60,493 bases of DNA from an uncultured Muribaculaceae bacterium. GTDB lineage: Bacteria; Bacteroidota; Bacteroidia; Bacteroidales; Muribaculaceae. Below the pieces are notes generated by a model. It was not told the DNA's origin, searched no databases, and saw only the letters and a program-made list of their open reading frames with translations. The position numbers and the translations under genes are program-made. The DNA is taken from NCBI GenBank assembly GCA_905233915.1, contig CAJOFM010000013.1:1-60493 (forward strand). Reading direction: 5' to 3'. Positions 15,698 to 23,400 of the stretch are shown one piece after another. Within the stretch, counting starts at the first letter, position 1. Every line of letters starts with the position of its first letter.

Positions 15698-17139
15698 TTC
15701 AGTTCAATTGTGAATGTCGTCCCTTTGCCCTTGGCGCTGGTTACATGGATGGACCAGCCGTGTTTCTCGACCATCGTCTTGACGTAGAACAGCCCCAAGC
15801 CATATCCTTTGATATCGTGACGGTCGCCTGTGGGCACACGGTAAAACTTGTCAAAGATGTGCGGCAACTTGTCTTCAGCTATACCCATGCCATGGTCTGT
15901 AACGCCGATGGCTGTGGCCGTGGCACTAATCTCAACAAGGGCCTCGCCGGGCGAGTACTTGATAGCATTATCAATGAGATTGTTGAGGATGTTGCTCAAG
16001 TGGGCACGGTCGGCTTGCACGGTCAAGCTTTCGGGCTCGATGCTGGTGGTGATGGTAACGGGCTTGTCGGCCTTGAGTTGCTGTTGCTCGATGACGGGCT
16101 GCAGCAATTCGGCAAAGTTCACCGTCTCGATGTTCAGTTTGAATTGGCGCCGCCGTTCCATGCTCATCGACAGGATTTGTTCGACCATACCGCTCAGTTG
16201 CTCCAGCTGGTGGCGGCATAATTTCAGGTAATGTTTACGCTTGTTTTCATCGGTCCCTTCGTCAAAGTTGAGCAGGGCGTCGTTGGCGGCATAGGCCACG
16301 GCAATGGGTGTCTTCAACTCGTGGGTGATGTTGTTAGTGAAATCGGTCTTCATCTCATCGAGCGTGCGTTGCTTGAGGATCGTCTTGATGAGGAAATAAA
16401 ATGCCAACCCCAATAGCAGTACAATGAGCCCCGAGGCCGTCAGGATGCCCGCCATCTCACGCCATACCAGTCCTGTGGTGGGCTCGATAGTGAGTTCGTA
16501 ACGGCCATAATCTGTCCAGTTATAGACATAATGTCGTGCGTTTTTGCTGGGCTGATAGCCCGCCGTGGTATTGCTATAGACGGTATCTTGTCTCACACAG
16601 ATGAGCTGATGTCTTCCATCCAGGCCCAACTGCTGCAGCCCTGCCGTGAGCAGCGTGTCGTATTTCTCATATCGGGTGCCCTCAAAGCGGTCAACGCCCA
16701 AATGCAGCCCCTGCTGAATCATTGCTGCCAGTTCGGTGACCGAGATCTGCTCTTCTAGCATCTTCATGAACGCATTGTCGTCGGCCGTGCTGTCGCTCTC
16801 GGGCTGAGGACTTGAACGCAACACCACTCCTGTCTTTTGCTCCAGCGTGTCGCCATCGACTGTAACCTGGGTTGTGGTGACGGCTTTGGCGATGAGGCTG
16901 CCGTCCTCACCCAGGCCAGCACTCACGTCCATCGAGCCATGAGGCCCGTTCTTCTCAATGCTCTTGAGCCTCAGGAACACCTCCTTGAGGTCGGCGACTC
17001 GCATGGCCTCCTGGATGTCGTTGTCCACCTGCTCGCCTATGGTGAAGTGGAGCTGCTCCAGCCAATAGGCTTGATAGGCAGCGACCCCAAGTAGTGCCAC
17101 TATCACCAGCACCGCGATATATTTCAGCTTCACGTTCAT
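15694..17139 (-). CDS. Membrane sensor histidine kinase (RprX-like)
   Basis: The 481-residue kinase has TM1 at 6-24, a periplasmic sensor region of about 205 residues, TM2 at 231-252, and a HisKA domain with the phospho-accepting His273 in NNITHELKTPIAV. A HATPase_c domain follows with an N-box (NILNNLIDNAIKYS), DHGMGI and GYGLGLFYVKTMVEKHGW. It phosphorylates the adjacent response regulator. The start at 17139 opens the hydrophobic segment; the frame open upstream to 17274 lies in the promoter gap. A possible minus-strand box TATTTTTG (17146-17153) would give an almost leaderless transcript. It diverges from the outer-membrane barrel gene, a possible target. Confidence 0.92.
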   Translation of the reverse strand: MNVKLKYIAVLVIVALLGVAAYQAYWLEQLHFTIGEQVDNDIQEAMRVADLKEVFLRLKSIEKNGPHGSMDVSAGLGEDGSLIAKAVTTTQVTVDGDTLEQKTGVVLRSSPQPESDSTADDNAFMKMLEEQISVTELAAMIQQGLHLGVDRFEGTRYEKYDTLLTAGLQQLGLDGRHQLICVRQDTVYSNTTAGYQPSKNARHYVYNWTDYGRYELTIEPTTGLVWREMAGILTASGLIVLLLGLAFYFLIKTILKQRTLDEMKTDFTNNITHELKTPIAVAYAANDALLNFDEGTDENKRKHYLKLCRHQLEQLSGMVEQILSMSMERRRQFKLNIETVNFAELLQPVIEQQQLKADKPVTITTSIEPESLTVQADRAHLSNILNNLIDNAIKYSPGEALVEISATATAIGVTDHGMGIAEDKLPHIFDKFYRVPTGDRHDIKGYGLGLFYVKTMVEKHGWSIHVTSAKGKGTTFTIELK

Positions 17140-17252
17140 CACCCGCAAAAATACACAAAATCCCCAACCATCTCCACCTCCGTTAAGACTAAATAAGTTT
17201 TCGGTTAAGACTTGGTAAGTTGTGCGAGGGCGATAGAGTGGGGTGATGAAGG

Positions 17253-17260
17253 TAATTTTG
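17253..17260 (+). promoter_or_regulatory. -7 box of the outer-membrane barrel gene
   Basis: TAATTTTG, 26 bases before the ATG. No clear -33 box is seen. Confidence 0.45.
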
Positions 17261-17285
17261 CCGCCGAAAACCATTAAACGAATTC

Positions 17286-19511
17286 ATGATGATGACGAGA
17301 ATCGAAATGCTGATCGTGGCTGTCGTGTTGACAACCATGAGTGCCATGGCCCAGGATTTGTCGGGGCAGGAGGAAAAACAGGATAGTGTCATAACAGAGT
17401 GGGGCGACACTCTGCAACTGCAGGACGTGGAGGTGGTGACTATGCGCCAACTGGTCAGGACGCTTGACGACCGCTTGAGTTACAATGTGCAGGCTGACCC
17501 CGAGGCGCGCACGAGCACCGTGCTCGACATGCTGCGCAAGGTGCCGCTGGTGAGTGTTGACGGCGAGGACAACGTGCGCGTCAATGGCGGCGAAAGCTTC
17601 AAAATTTACAAGAACGGCCATCCCGACCCGTCCTTGTCGTCCAACCCCAGGGAAGTGCTGCGGGCCATGCCTGCCAGTGTGATCAAGCGCATCGAGGTCA
17701 TTACCGAGCCCGGTGCGCGCTATGACGCCGAGGGAGCGACGGCAATATTGAATATCGTCACTGTTGATGGTGTGCGCATCGAGGGCGTGAACGGCACGGT
17801 GTCGGCGTCGATCAACAGCTTCGGGTCGCCCAATGCCAGTGCCTATGTCGCTGCAAGAGCGGGTAAATTCACCCTTGGGACAACAGCATTTTACCAGAAA
17901 CAGGCACATCGCCAGTTTGCCGGCGAGGACGAAACATGGACGACCTATAAGGACACGGGCACCACGATGTATCATCTCTATCGCAATGAGCAACCCGCTT
18001 GGGTTTATAACCTTAGCCTGAACGCCAGCCTGGAAATCGATTCGCTGAACCTGATTACGGCATCCTTCGGCGGTTACCGCTACGGCCTGAACATCTACGG
18101 CGACAGCCACGTCGAGTATCATGATGCGGCAGGGCAGTTGCTCACGTCCTATGATAACCCGTTTAACCTGCCGCAGTATGGCTTCATGTCATGGAACGGC
18201 CGTGCCGACTGGGAGCACCGCACGAGCCGCGAGGACGAAGTCCTGACCGCCTCCTACATGTTCTCGACCACGGGCCAGCACGAGGAACAATACGACTCGC
18301 TCATCAACCTGGTCAATCCACCGTTTGACTACACGGCCTATAGCAAGTGGGGCAAGGAACGCTTTGTCGAGCACACGTGGCAACTCGACTACCAGCTGCC
18401 GCTATCGAGCCATCACCTGCTGGAAGTGGGCGGCAAGTATATCATGCGCTTGAACAAGAGTCACAACCGCATGAACTATAACAGTGCGGCAGAGCTTGAC
18501 ACCGACACCCGCTTCAAGCACGACATGCACGTGGGTGCCGCCTATGCCTCATGGCGCTACCAGGTGGGCGACGTCACCCTGCGCGGCGGGCTGCGCTACG
18601 AGTACAGCCACTTCCGCGCCAGCTACCCCAATGGCGACGGCGAGCCTTTTGGGCGCGACCTGCATGACCTGGTGCCCTCGGCGAGCATGCACTGGCAACT
18701 GTCGCCGTTCAACAGCCTGCGCCTGTCGTGGGCGACGAGCCTCAACCGCCCGGGCATACAATATCTCAATCCTGCCGTGAGGCGTTATACCACGACGATA
18801 GAATATGGCAATCCGCACCTGTCGAGCGCGCGCAACAACATGCTGAGCATCAACTTCCAGCACACGGGTAACCGCTTGACCTTCAATATCAAGCCCACCT
18901 TGACCATCACCAACAACCTCATCGGCACTTATCGCACAGTCCAGGACGGCATTGTCCACTTGACCAACAGCAATGACTGCCATTACCTGATGGCAGGCGT
19001 GGGGGGCTTTGTGCAGTGGATGATGACATCCAAGACCACTTTCTACATGAACGGGGAATTGTGCTACAAGCGCTACCGCAACCCCTCGCAGGACTTGACC
19101 AATAACGGGTGGGGCGGCAACCTGTATGCCCAACTCACGCAGCAGTTGCCGTGGCAGTTGCGCGCGACGGCGACCTGCATGTGGTATGGCATCGGGCACG
19201 ACCTGCATCATGTGTATGGCTATAGCACCATACCCGACCCGACCATCATGCTGGGCCTGTCACGTTCGTTCCTCAAGGATAACCGATTGACGGTGAAGTT
19301 GACTGCCAATTCCATCCTGCACAAGTATGAGGTGTCCAAGGGATATATCACACAGGGCGATTATGTGAACCACGGCGTGGGCCACTTCAACCAGCGCAAT
19401 GTGCAACTGAGCGTGAGCTACGCCTTCGGCTCCAGCAACACGCGTGTCAAGCAGACCAGCACCACTGTCGAGAACGACGACCTGGTGGGCGGCCTGAAGT
19501 CAGGAAACTGA
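17286..19511 (+). CDS. TonB-dependent-receptor-like outer-membrane barrel protein (OMP_b-brl_3 type)
   Basis: The 741-residue protein has a signal peptide (about 1-22), a plug-like domain (about 40-165) with TVLDMLRKVPLVSVDGEDNVRVNGGESFKIY-type residues, IKRIEVITEPGARYDAEGATAILNIVT, and then a barrel of about 550 residues. This is the family of TonB-receptor-like barrels with a short plug. The N-terminal carboxypeptidase-regulatory-like domain present in many relatives is missing. Substrate is unknown and no SusD partner is adjacent. Three consecutive ATGs (17286, 17289, 17292) are possible starts. Confidence 0.85.
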   Translation: MMMTRIEMLIVAVVLTTMSAMAQDLSGQEEKQDSVITEWGDTLQLQDVEVVTMRQLVRTLDDRLSYNVQADPEARTSTVLDMLRKVPLVSVDGEDNVRVNGGESFKIYKNGHPDPSLSSNPREVLRAMPASVIKRIEVITEPGARYDAEGATAILNIVTVDGVRIEGVNGTVSASINSFGSPNASAYVAARAGKFTLGTTAFYQKQAHRQFAGEDETWTTYKDTGTTMYHLYRNEQPAWVYNLSLNASLEIDSLNLITASFGGYRYGLNIYGDSHVEYHDAAGQLLTSYDNPFNLPQYGFMSWNGRADWEHRTSREDEVLTASYMFSTTGQHEEQYDSLINLVNPPFDYTAYSKWGKERFVEHTWQLDYQLPLSSHHLLEVGGKYIMRLNKSHNRMNYNSAAELDTDTRFKHDMHVGAAYASWRYQVGDVTLRGGLRYEYSHFRASYPNGDGEPFGRDLHDLVPSASMHWQLSPFNSLRLSWATSLNRPGIQYLNPAVRRYTTTIEYGNPHLSSARNNMLSINFQHTGNRLTFNIKPTLTITNNLIGTYRTVQDGIVHLTNSNDCHYLMAGVGGFVQWMMTSKTTFYMNGELCYKRYRNPSQDLTNNGWGGNLYAQLTQQLPWQLRATATCMWYGIGHDLHHVYGYSTIPDPTIMLGLSRSFLKDNRLTVKLTANSILHKYEVSKGYITQGDYVNHGVGHFNQRNVQLSVSYAFGSSNTRVKQTSTTVENDDLVGGLKSGN

Positions 19512-19556
19512 TATGATTATAGAAACTGGATTTTGAAATAAAGTGCTGACGCTCAA

Positions 19557-19600
19557 CTCCTCCCCTTAGTTAGGGGAGGTGGCGCGGAGCGCCGGAGGAG
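19557..19600. repeat. Multi-stem GC-rich intergenic element
   Basis: CTCCT...AGGAG (19557-19561/19596-19600) encloses a hairpin CTCCCCT-TAGTT-AGGGGAG (19560-19578) and a second hairpin GGCGC-GGA-GCGCC (19581-19593). The outer and first inner stems compete for a few bases. It looks like a REP/MITE-like structured repeat, placed after the barrel gene. Confidence 0.55.
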
Positions 19601-19640
19601 TATGTCACACCTCAATAATTTGTATGCTATAGCATCAACG

Positions 19641-19667
19641 CCCCCGCCCTAGAGGGGGAATTTTTTA
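19641..19667 (+). terminator. Terminator after the outer-membrane barrel gene
   Basis: CCCCC and GGGGG pair around GCCCTAGA, followed by AATTTTTT. The stop codon of the convergent PIG-L gene is almost touching (19665). Confidence 0.65.
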
Positions 19668-20432
19668 CGGTAGGGTGGGAAGGGCGTCGCTGTGTTGAGC
19701 GAAAGCCTCGGCGGCTTGGCAACGGCACTCGAGGCCCCTAAAGTGTTCCATCGTTGCGTGCCACAAGTACACTTCATCCATGTGCTGGCTCACGTGGCAG
19801 TTGCAGGCCTCGTGCTTGCGCTCCAGCACGCTCTCGATGTTGACCCAGTGGGTGGGATGGAACATCTGGCTCTGGGTGCCCGACATGGCCTCAAAGTAGA
19901 ATAGCTTGAAGCGGCGGTCCAGTCGTCGCCATGCGTCCATCACAAGGATACCACAGCAGGCGTGATCGCGGTGCCCGTCAAGCGGCCAGTGCGTCATGAC
20001 GATGTCGGGATTCTCGCGGTCGATGAGTTCGCGCATCTCCTTGTAGCGCTCCAGGTTGACCTCGGTGTTGCCGTCCACCTGGCTCATGAAGATGTGGCGT
20101 GCTCCGGTCACCTTGCAGGCATTCTCACTCTCGACCACGCGGATGGCGGCTGCCTCGTCGTGGCTCTTGCCCGCGATGCCCGCCTCGCCACGCGTGAGGT
20201 AAACGCACACCACGTCGTGGCCGGCGTCGGCCAGCAGGCACATGGTGCCGCCGCAGCAGGTCTCGGGGTCATCGGGATGCGCACCGATAGCCATCACCTT
20301 GAGGCGGCGCTTGGGATTATTGCTGCTGATACTGTTGTCTTGGGCACTTGTCCCAATGGGTACTCCCAACACTGTGGCACCGATTGCTGCCGTGCCGGTC
20401 ATCTTGATCATTTCTCGCCTGTTCATAGTCAT
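19665..20432 (-). CDS. PIG-L/LmbE-family zinc deacetylase with Tat-like signal
   Basis: The protein of about 255 residues belongs to the GlcNAc-PI/bacillithiol/mycothiol deacetylase superfamily: GAHPDDPE (metal ligands His, Asp) near residue 50 and HWPLDGHRDHACCG near 155. The N-terminus NRREMIKMTGTAAIGATVLG is a twin-arginine-like signal, so the enzyme is probably exported folded. Family members remove N-acetyl groups from N-acetylglucosamine conjugates. ATG at 20432 or 20426 are both possible; the longer frame begins in the promoter box at 20451-20458. Confidence 0.87.
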   Translation of the reverse strand: MTMNRREMIKMTGTAAIGATVLGVPIGTSAQDNSISSNNPKRRLKVMAIGAHPDDPETCCGGTMCLLADAGHDVVCVYLTRGEAGIAGKSHDEAAAIRVVESENACKVTGARHIFMSQVDGNTEVNLERYKEMRELIDRENPDIVMTHWPLDGHRDHACCGILVMDAWRRLDRRFKLFYFEAMSGTQSQMFHPTHWVNIESVLERKHEACNCHVSQHMDEVYLWHATMEHFRGLECRCQAAEAFAQHSDALPTLP

Positions 20433-20450
20433 TGCATTTAAGTCATGCCA

Positions 20451-20483
20451 CAAATTTACAATAAATTATCGGTCAATGGCAAA
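20451..20483 (-). promoter_or_regulatory. Promoter of PIG-L gene
   Basis: Minus strand: -33 TTTG (20480-20483), 21-base spacer, -7 TAAATTTG (20451-20458). Confidence 0.65.
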
Positions 20484-20492
20484 TAAATAATG

Positions 20493-20500
20493 TAACTTTG
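20493..20500 (+). promoter_or_regulatory. -7 box of the VanX-like gene
   Basis: TAACTTTG, 48 bases before the ATG, divergent from the PIG-L promoter. Confidence 0.55.
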
Positions 20501-20548
20501 CAACATTAAAAGAAAAAAAGAACTGTTTAAAACAGAATTTATTACAAG

Positions 20549-21316
20549 ATGATGATGAAGAAAGATATGCGATGGATGTTTGCCGCAATCCTCATGATTT
20601 GCGGCGTGTTAACCTCCTGCAAGAGCACCCAGCAGGCTGCAGTGGACAAGATTTATGATTCGAGCCAGTTTGTGAACATTACCGACGTGGTGCCCGATGC
20701 CATGCTCGAGATTCGCTACCACAGTACCTACAACTTCGTGGGCGCTCGTGTTGACGGTTATGAAGAGCCCGTTGCCCTGATGACCCGTGAGGCGGCCGAC
20801 AGCCTGCGCGCTGTGAGCGATGACCTGAAGCAACACGGCTATATACTCAAGATTTATGACGCATATCGCCCCCAACGTGGTGTTGACCACTTCATGCGCT
20901 GGGCCCTGGATGTGAACGATACCTTGACACGCGCCTATTTCTATCCTTACCTGACCAAGGAAGAGGTCTTTGAGAAGGAATATGTCGCCAAGCGCAGCGG
21001 TCATTCTCGTGGCTCGACGGTGGACTTGACCATCATGGACATGAAGACCGGCAAGGACGTGGACATGGGTGGCACATTTGACTGGTTCGGCCCCGAGAGC
21101 CATCCCGACTATTGCGGTGACCCCGAGACATTGGAATATAAGCCCCAAGAGGGTGGCATCACCAGCGAGCAGTTCTACAACCGCATGGTGCTGCGCGCGG
21201 CCATGATGCGCCACGGCTTCAAGCCCCTGGACAACGAGTGGTGGCACTTCACACTCAAGAACGAGCCTTTCCCCGACACCTACTTCGCCTTCCCCGTCCG
21301 CACACTGACGAAATAA
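20549..21316 (+). CDS. D-Ala-D-Ala dipeptidase, VanX/DdpX-like lipoprotein (M15)
   Basis: The 255-residue zinc peptidase hydrolyses D-alanyl-D-alanine dipeptide in this family. Visible features are DAYRPQRG near 104, the zinc-binding SGHSRGSTVDL (His152, Asp159), and the catalytic glutamate and third ligand in NEWWHF (Glu230, His233). A lipobox LTSC (Cys24) after a hydrophobic stretch shows it is a lipoprotein, so it acts in the periplasm, unlike cytoplasmic VanX of resistance clusters. No vanHA genes are near. The likely role is recycling of cell-wall dipeptide, not glycopeptide resistance. Confidence 0.88.
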   Translation: MMMKKDMRWMFAAILMICGVLTSCKSTQQAAVDKIYDSSQFVNITDVVPDAMLEIRYHSTYNFVGARVDGYEEPVALMTREAADSLRAVSDDLKQHGYILKIYDAYRPQRGVDHFMRWALDVNDTLTRAYFYPYLTKEEVFEKEYVAKRSGHSRGSTVDLTIMDMKTGKDVDMGGTFDWFGPESHPDYCGDPETLEYKPQEGGITSEQFYNRMVLRAAMMRHGFKPLDNEWWHFTLKNEPFPDTYFAFPVRTLTK

Positions 21317-21349
21317 GGTCCTCACACAACACGTGACTGACAAATGCAT

Positions 21350-21391
21350 CACCCCGTCATGTAAAAAATATGGCGGGGTGGAGTGTTTTTT
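21350..21391 (+). terminator. Terminator of the VanX-like gene
   Basis: An 11-bp stem CACCCCGTCAT/ATGGCGGGGTG with one GU pair, followed after GAGTG by six T. It lies between the dipeptidase stop and the dnaX promoter. Confidence 0.8.
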
Positions 21392-21404
21392 AGGAGAAAA
21401 GTCT

Positions 21405-21412
21405 TATCTTTG
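21405..21412 (+). promoter_or_regulatory. -7 box of dnaX
   Basis: TATCTTTG, 35 bases before the ATG. The -33 region is a T-run without a clean TTG. Confidence 0.55.
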
Positions 21413-21447
21413 CACACTAGACAACAACAAGACCTTTTTGTGATCCG

Positions 21448-23250
21448 ATGAGCGAGAAATATATTGTATCGGCGAGAAAGTACAGGCCCTCGACGTTTCG
21501 CAGCGTGGTGGGGCAGCAGTCATTGACCCATACCCTCAAGACGGCCATTGCTAGTGGCAGGTTGGCTCATGCCTACCTCTTCTGCGGGCCGCGCGGCGTG
21601 GGCAAGACGACCTGTGCCCGCATCTTTGCCAAGACCATCAACTGCGAGCATCCCACGCCCGAGGGCGAGGCCTGCAACGAGTGCCCGTCGTGCAAGGCGT
21701 TCAACGAGCAGCGTTCCTATAACATCAACGAGCTGGATGCCGCGTCCAACAACAGCGTGGACAACATCCGCGACTTGACCGAGCAGGTGCGCATCCCGCC
21801 TCAGACCGGCCGTTACCGCGTTTTCATCATCGATGAGGTCCACATGTTGTCACAGGCGGCATTCAACGCCTTTCTTAAGACCCTGGAGGAGCCGCCCGAA
21901 TATGCCATCTTCATCCTCGCCACCACCGAGAAACAGAAGGTCATCCCCACCATCCTATCGCGTTGCCAGATTTACGATTTCGCGCGCATCACTGTGCCCG
22001 ACATCGTGCAGCAGCTGCAGTATGTGTGCGAGCAGGAAAATATTGAGGCCGAGCCCGCTGCACTTAACGTCATCGCCCAGAAGGCCGACGGCGCTATGCG
22101 CGACGCCTTGTCTATCTTTGACCAGGTGGCCGCCTCTACCGAGGGGCACATCACCTACCAGAGCGCGCTCGACAACCTCAATGTGCTCGACTATGACTAC
22201 TACTTCAGGCTCGTCGAGGCTTTCCTCGCCGGTGATGTCAACCAGTCACTGCTGATTTACAAGGAGATACGCGACAAGGGATTTGACTCGCAGTTCTTTA
22301 TCAACGGCTTGGCACAGCACCTGCGTGATCTGATGGTCGCCGCAACTCCCCAAACCCGTGTTTTGTTGGAGATGAACGACGACGTAGCGCAGCAATATGG
22401 TGTGCAGAGTGCAAAATTGGCACCCGCATTCTATTACCGTGCCCTGGACCTGTGCAACACCTGTGACCTGAATTACCGCAACGCCAGCAGCAAGCAGCTG
22501 CTGGTGGAGTTGACGCTGATTAAACTGTGCCAGCTGGTAGCGCCGCAGCAGCCTCAGCCCATGGCACAGCAGCCCTTGCAAAAAGTGGCTCCTGCACCTG
22601 TTGCCGCCACTCCTCAACAAGCTGCCCCATCGCGTCCTGCATCTCAACAGCCTGTGGCTCAACGTCCAGCCGCACCTCAATCAGCCGCACCTCAACCGAT
22701 TGCTTCTCAGCCAGCCGCACCGCAGAAGTCCGCTCCACTTGCACCACCTGCTGTCGCGCCGGCCGCCCCTCGTATAGGCCGCCCACGCCCAGCGGGTACG
22801 GCTCCACGCATCATGGTCAATGCCGTTAACCCTGGAGCCGATACTGCATCGGCCACTCCGGCGGCTACAACCCCACAGCGCACTCAACCCTTCACCGCCG
22901 AGCAGTTGCAGGCTGCATGGCTCGACTATATAGAGCAGCATCCGCAGGAGAGGGCGCTGTGCACGACGATGTCTTATGCCACCCCGCAGCCGGGCGACAA
23001 CGCTGAGCATTATGTGATGATTGTGGGCAGTCCTGCCGAGCAAAAGCATGTGGAAGAGCACAAGACCGAGCTGTTGAAGTTCCTGTGTGATACCGTAAAA
23101 AATGACCGTCTTGCCCTCGACGTGAAAGTGAGCGAAACGCCCATAGAAACGCCTAAAATTCTGTCGCCCCGCGAAGTGGTTGAGCAAATCAAGGAACACA
23201 ATCCCAAATTCACCCAATTCCTGAAAGACTTCGACCTGGGCCTCGCGTAG
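21448..23250 (+). CDS. dnaX: DNA polymerase III subunit gamma/tau (clamp loader)
   Basis: The 600-residue AAA+ clamp-loader ATPase has the Walker A GPRGVGKT at 47-54, zinc-module cysteines at 66, 76, 79 and 82, Walker B/DEAH-like IIDEVH at 127-132, sensor ATTEKQK and SRC arginine finger region near 170. From about 365 to 470 the chain is a low-complexity Pro/Ala/Gln linker, then a C-terminal domain (about 475-600) that would bind the polymerase in the tau form. I looked for but cannot prove a frameshift site that would give a shorter gamma. A short AACTACGAATTAC repeat follows the stop. Confidence 0.96.
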   Translation: MSEKYIVSARKYRPSTFRSVVGQQSLTHTLKTAIASGRLAHAYLFCGPRGVGKTTCARIFAKTINCEHPTPEGEACNECPSCKAFNEQRSYNINELDAASNNSVDNIRDLTEQVRIPPQTGRYRVFIIDEVHMLSQAAFNAFLKTLEEPPEYAIFILATTEKQKVIPTILSRCQIYDFARITVPDIVQQLQYVCEQENIEAEPAALNVIAQKADGAMRDALSIFDQVAASTEGHITYQSALDNLNVLDYDYYFRLVEAFLAGDVNQSLLIYKEIRDKGFDSQFFINGLAQHLRDLMVAATPQTRVLLEMNDDVAQQYGVQSAKLAPAFYYRALDLCNTCDLNYRNASSKQLLVELTLIKLCQLVAPQQPQPMAQQPLQKVAPAPVAATPQQAAPSRPASQQPVAQRPAAPQSAAPQPIASQPAAPQKSAPLAPPAVAPAAPRIGRPRPAGTAPRIMVNAVNPGADTASATPAATTPQRTQPFTAEQLQAAWLDYIEQHPQERALCTTMSYATPQPGDNAEHYVMIVGSPAEQKHVEEHKTELLKFLCDTVKNDRLALDVKVSETPIETPKILSPREVVEQIKEHNPKFTQFLKDFDLGLA

Positions 23251-23251
23251 T

Positions 23252-23286
23252 GTTTTAACTACGAATTACGCTAATTACGCTAATTG
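23252..23286. repeat. AACTACGAATTAC-type intergenic repeat, copy 1
   Basis: TTTTAACTACGAATTACGC followed by tandem TAATTACGC units directly after the dnaX stop. A near-identical TTTTAACTACGAATTACACG occurs after tex at 54767. Confidence 0.5.
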
Positions 23287-23316
23287 GCATCCGCATTCAA
23301 TTATAACGAATTTTGA

Positions 23317-23333
23317 CCGCCCTAAAAGGGCGG
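23317..23333. terminator. Hairpin between dnaX and the convergent CotH gene
   Basis: CCGCCCT-AAA-AGGGCGG, followed on the plus strand by TTATTG and on the minus strand by TCAAAATT. It could terminate both genes weakly. Confidence 0.5.
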
Positions 23334-23400
23334 TTATTGATTCGTGTTATGTCTTCGGGCTTTCTTCTTTTATTCCCTATTCCGACTGTTTTAGCGCCCA

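Noticed and set aside
20549..21316. Vancomycin-type resistance
   Set aside because: The protein is VanX-like but a lipoprotein, and no vanH, vanA-type ligase or vanRS genes accompany it.
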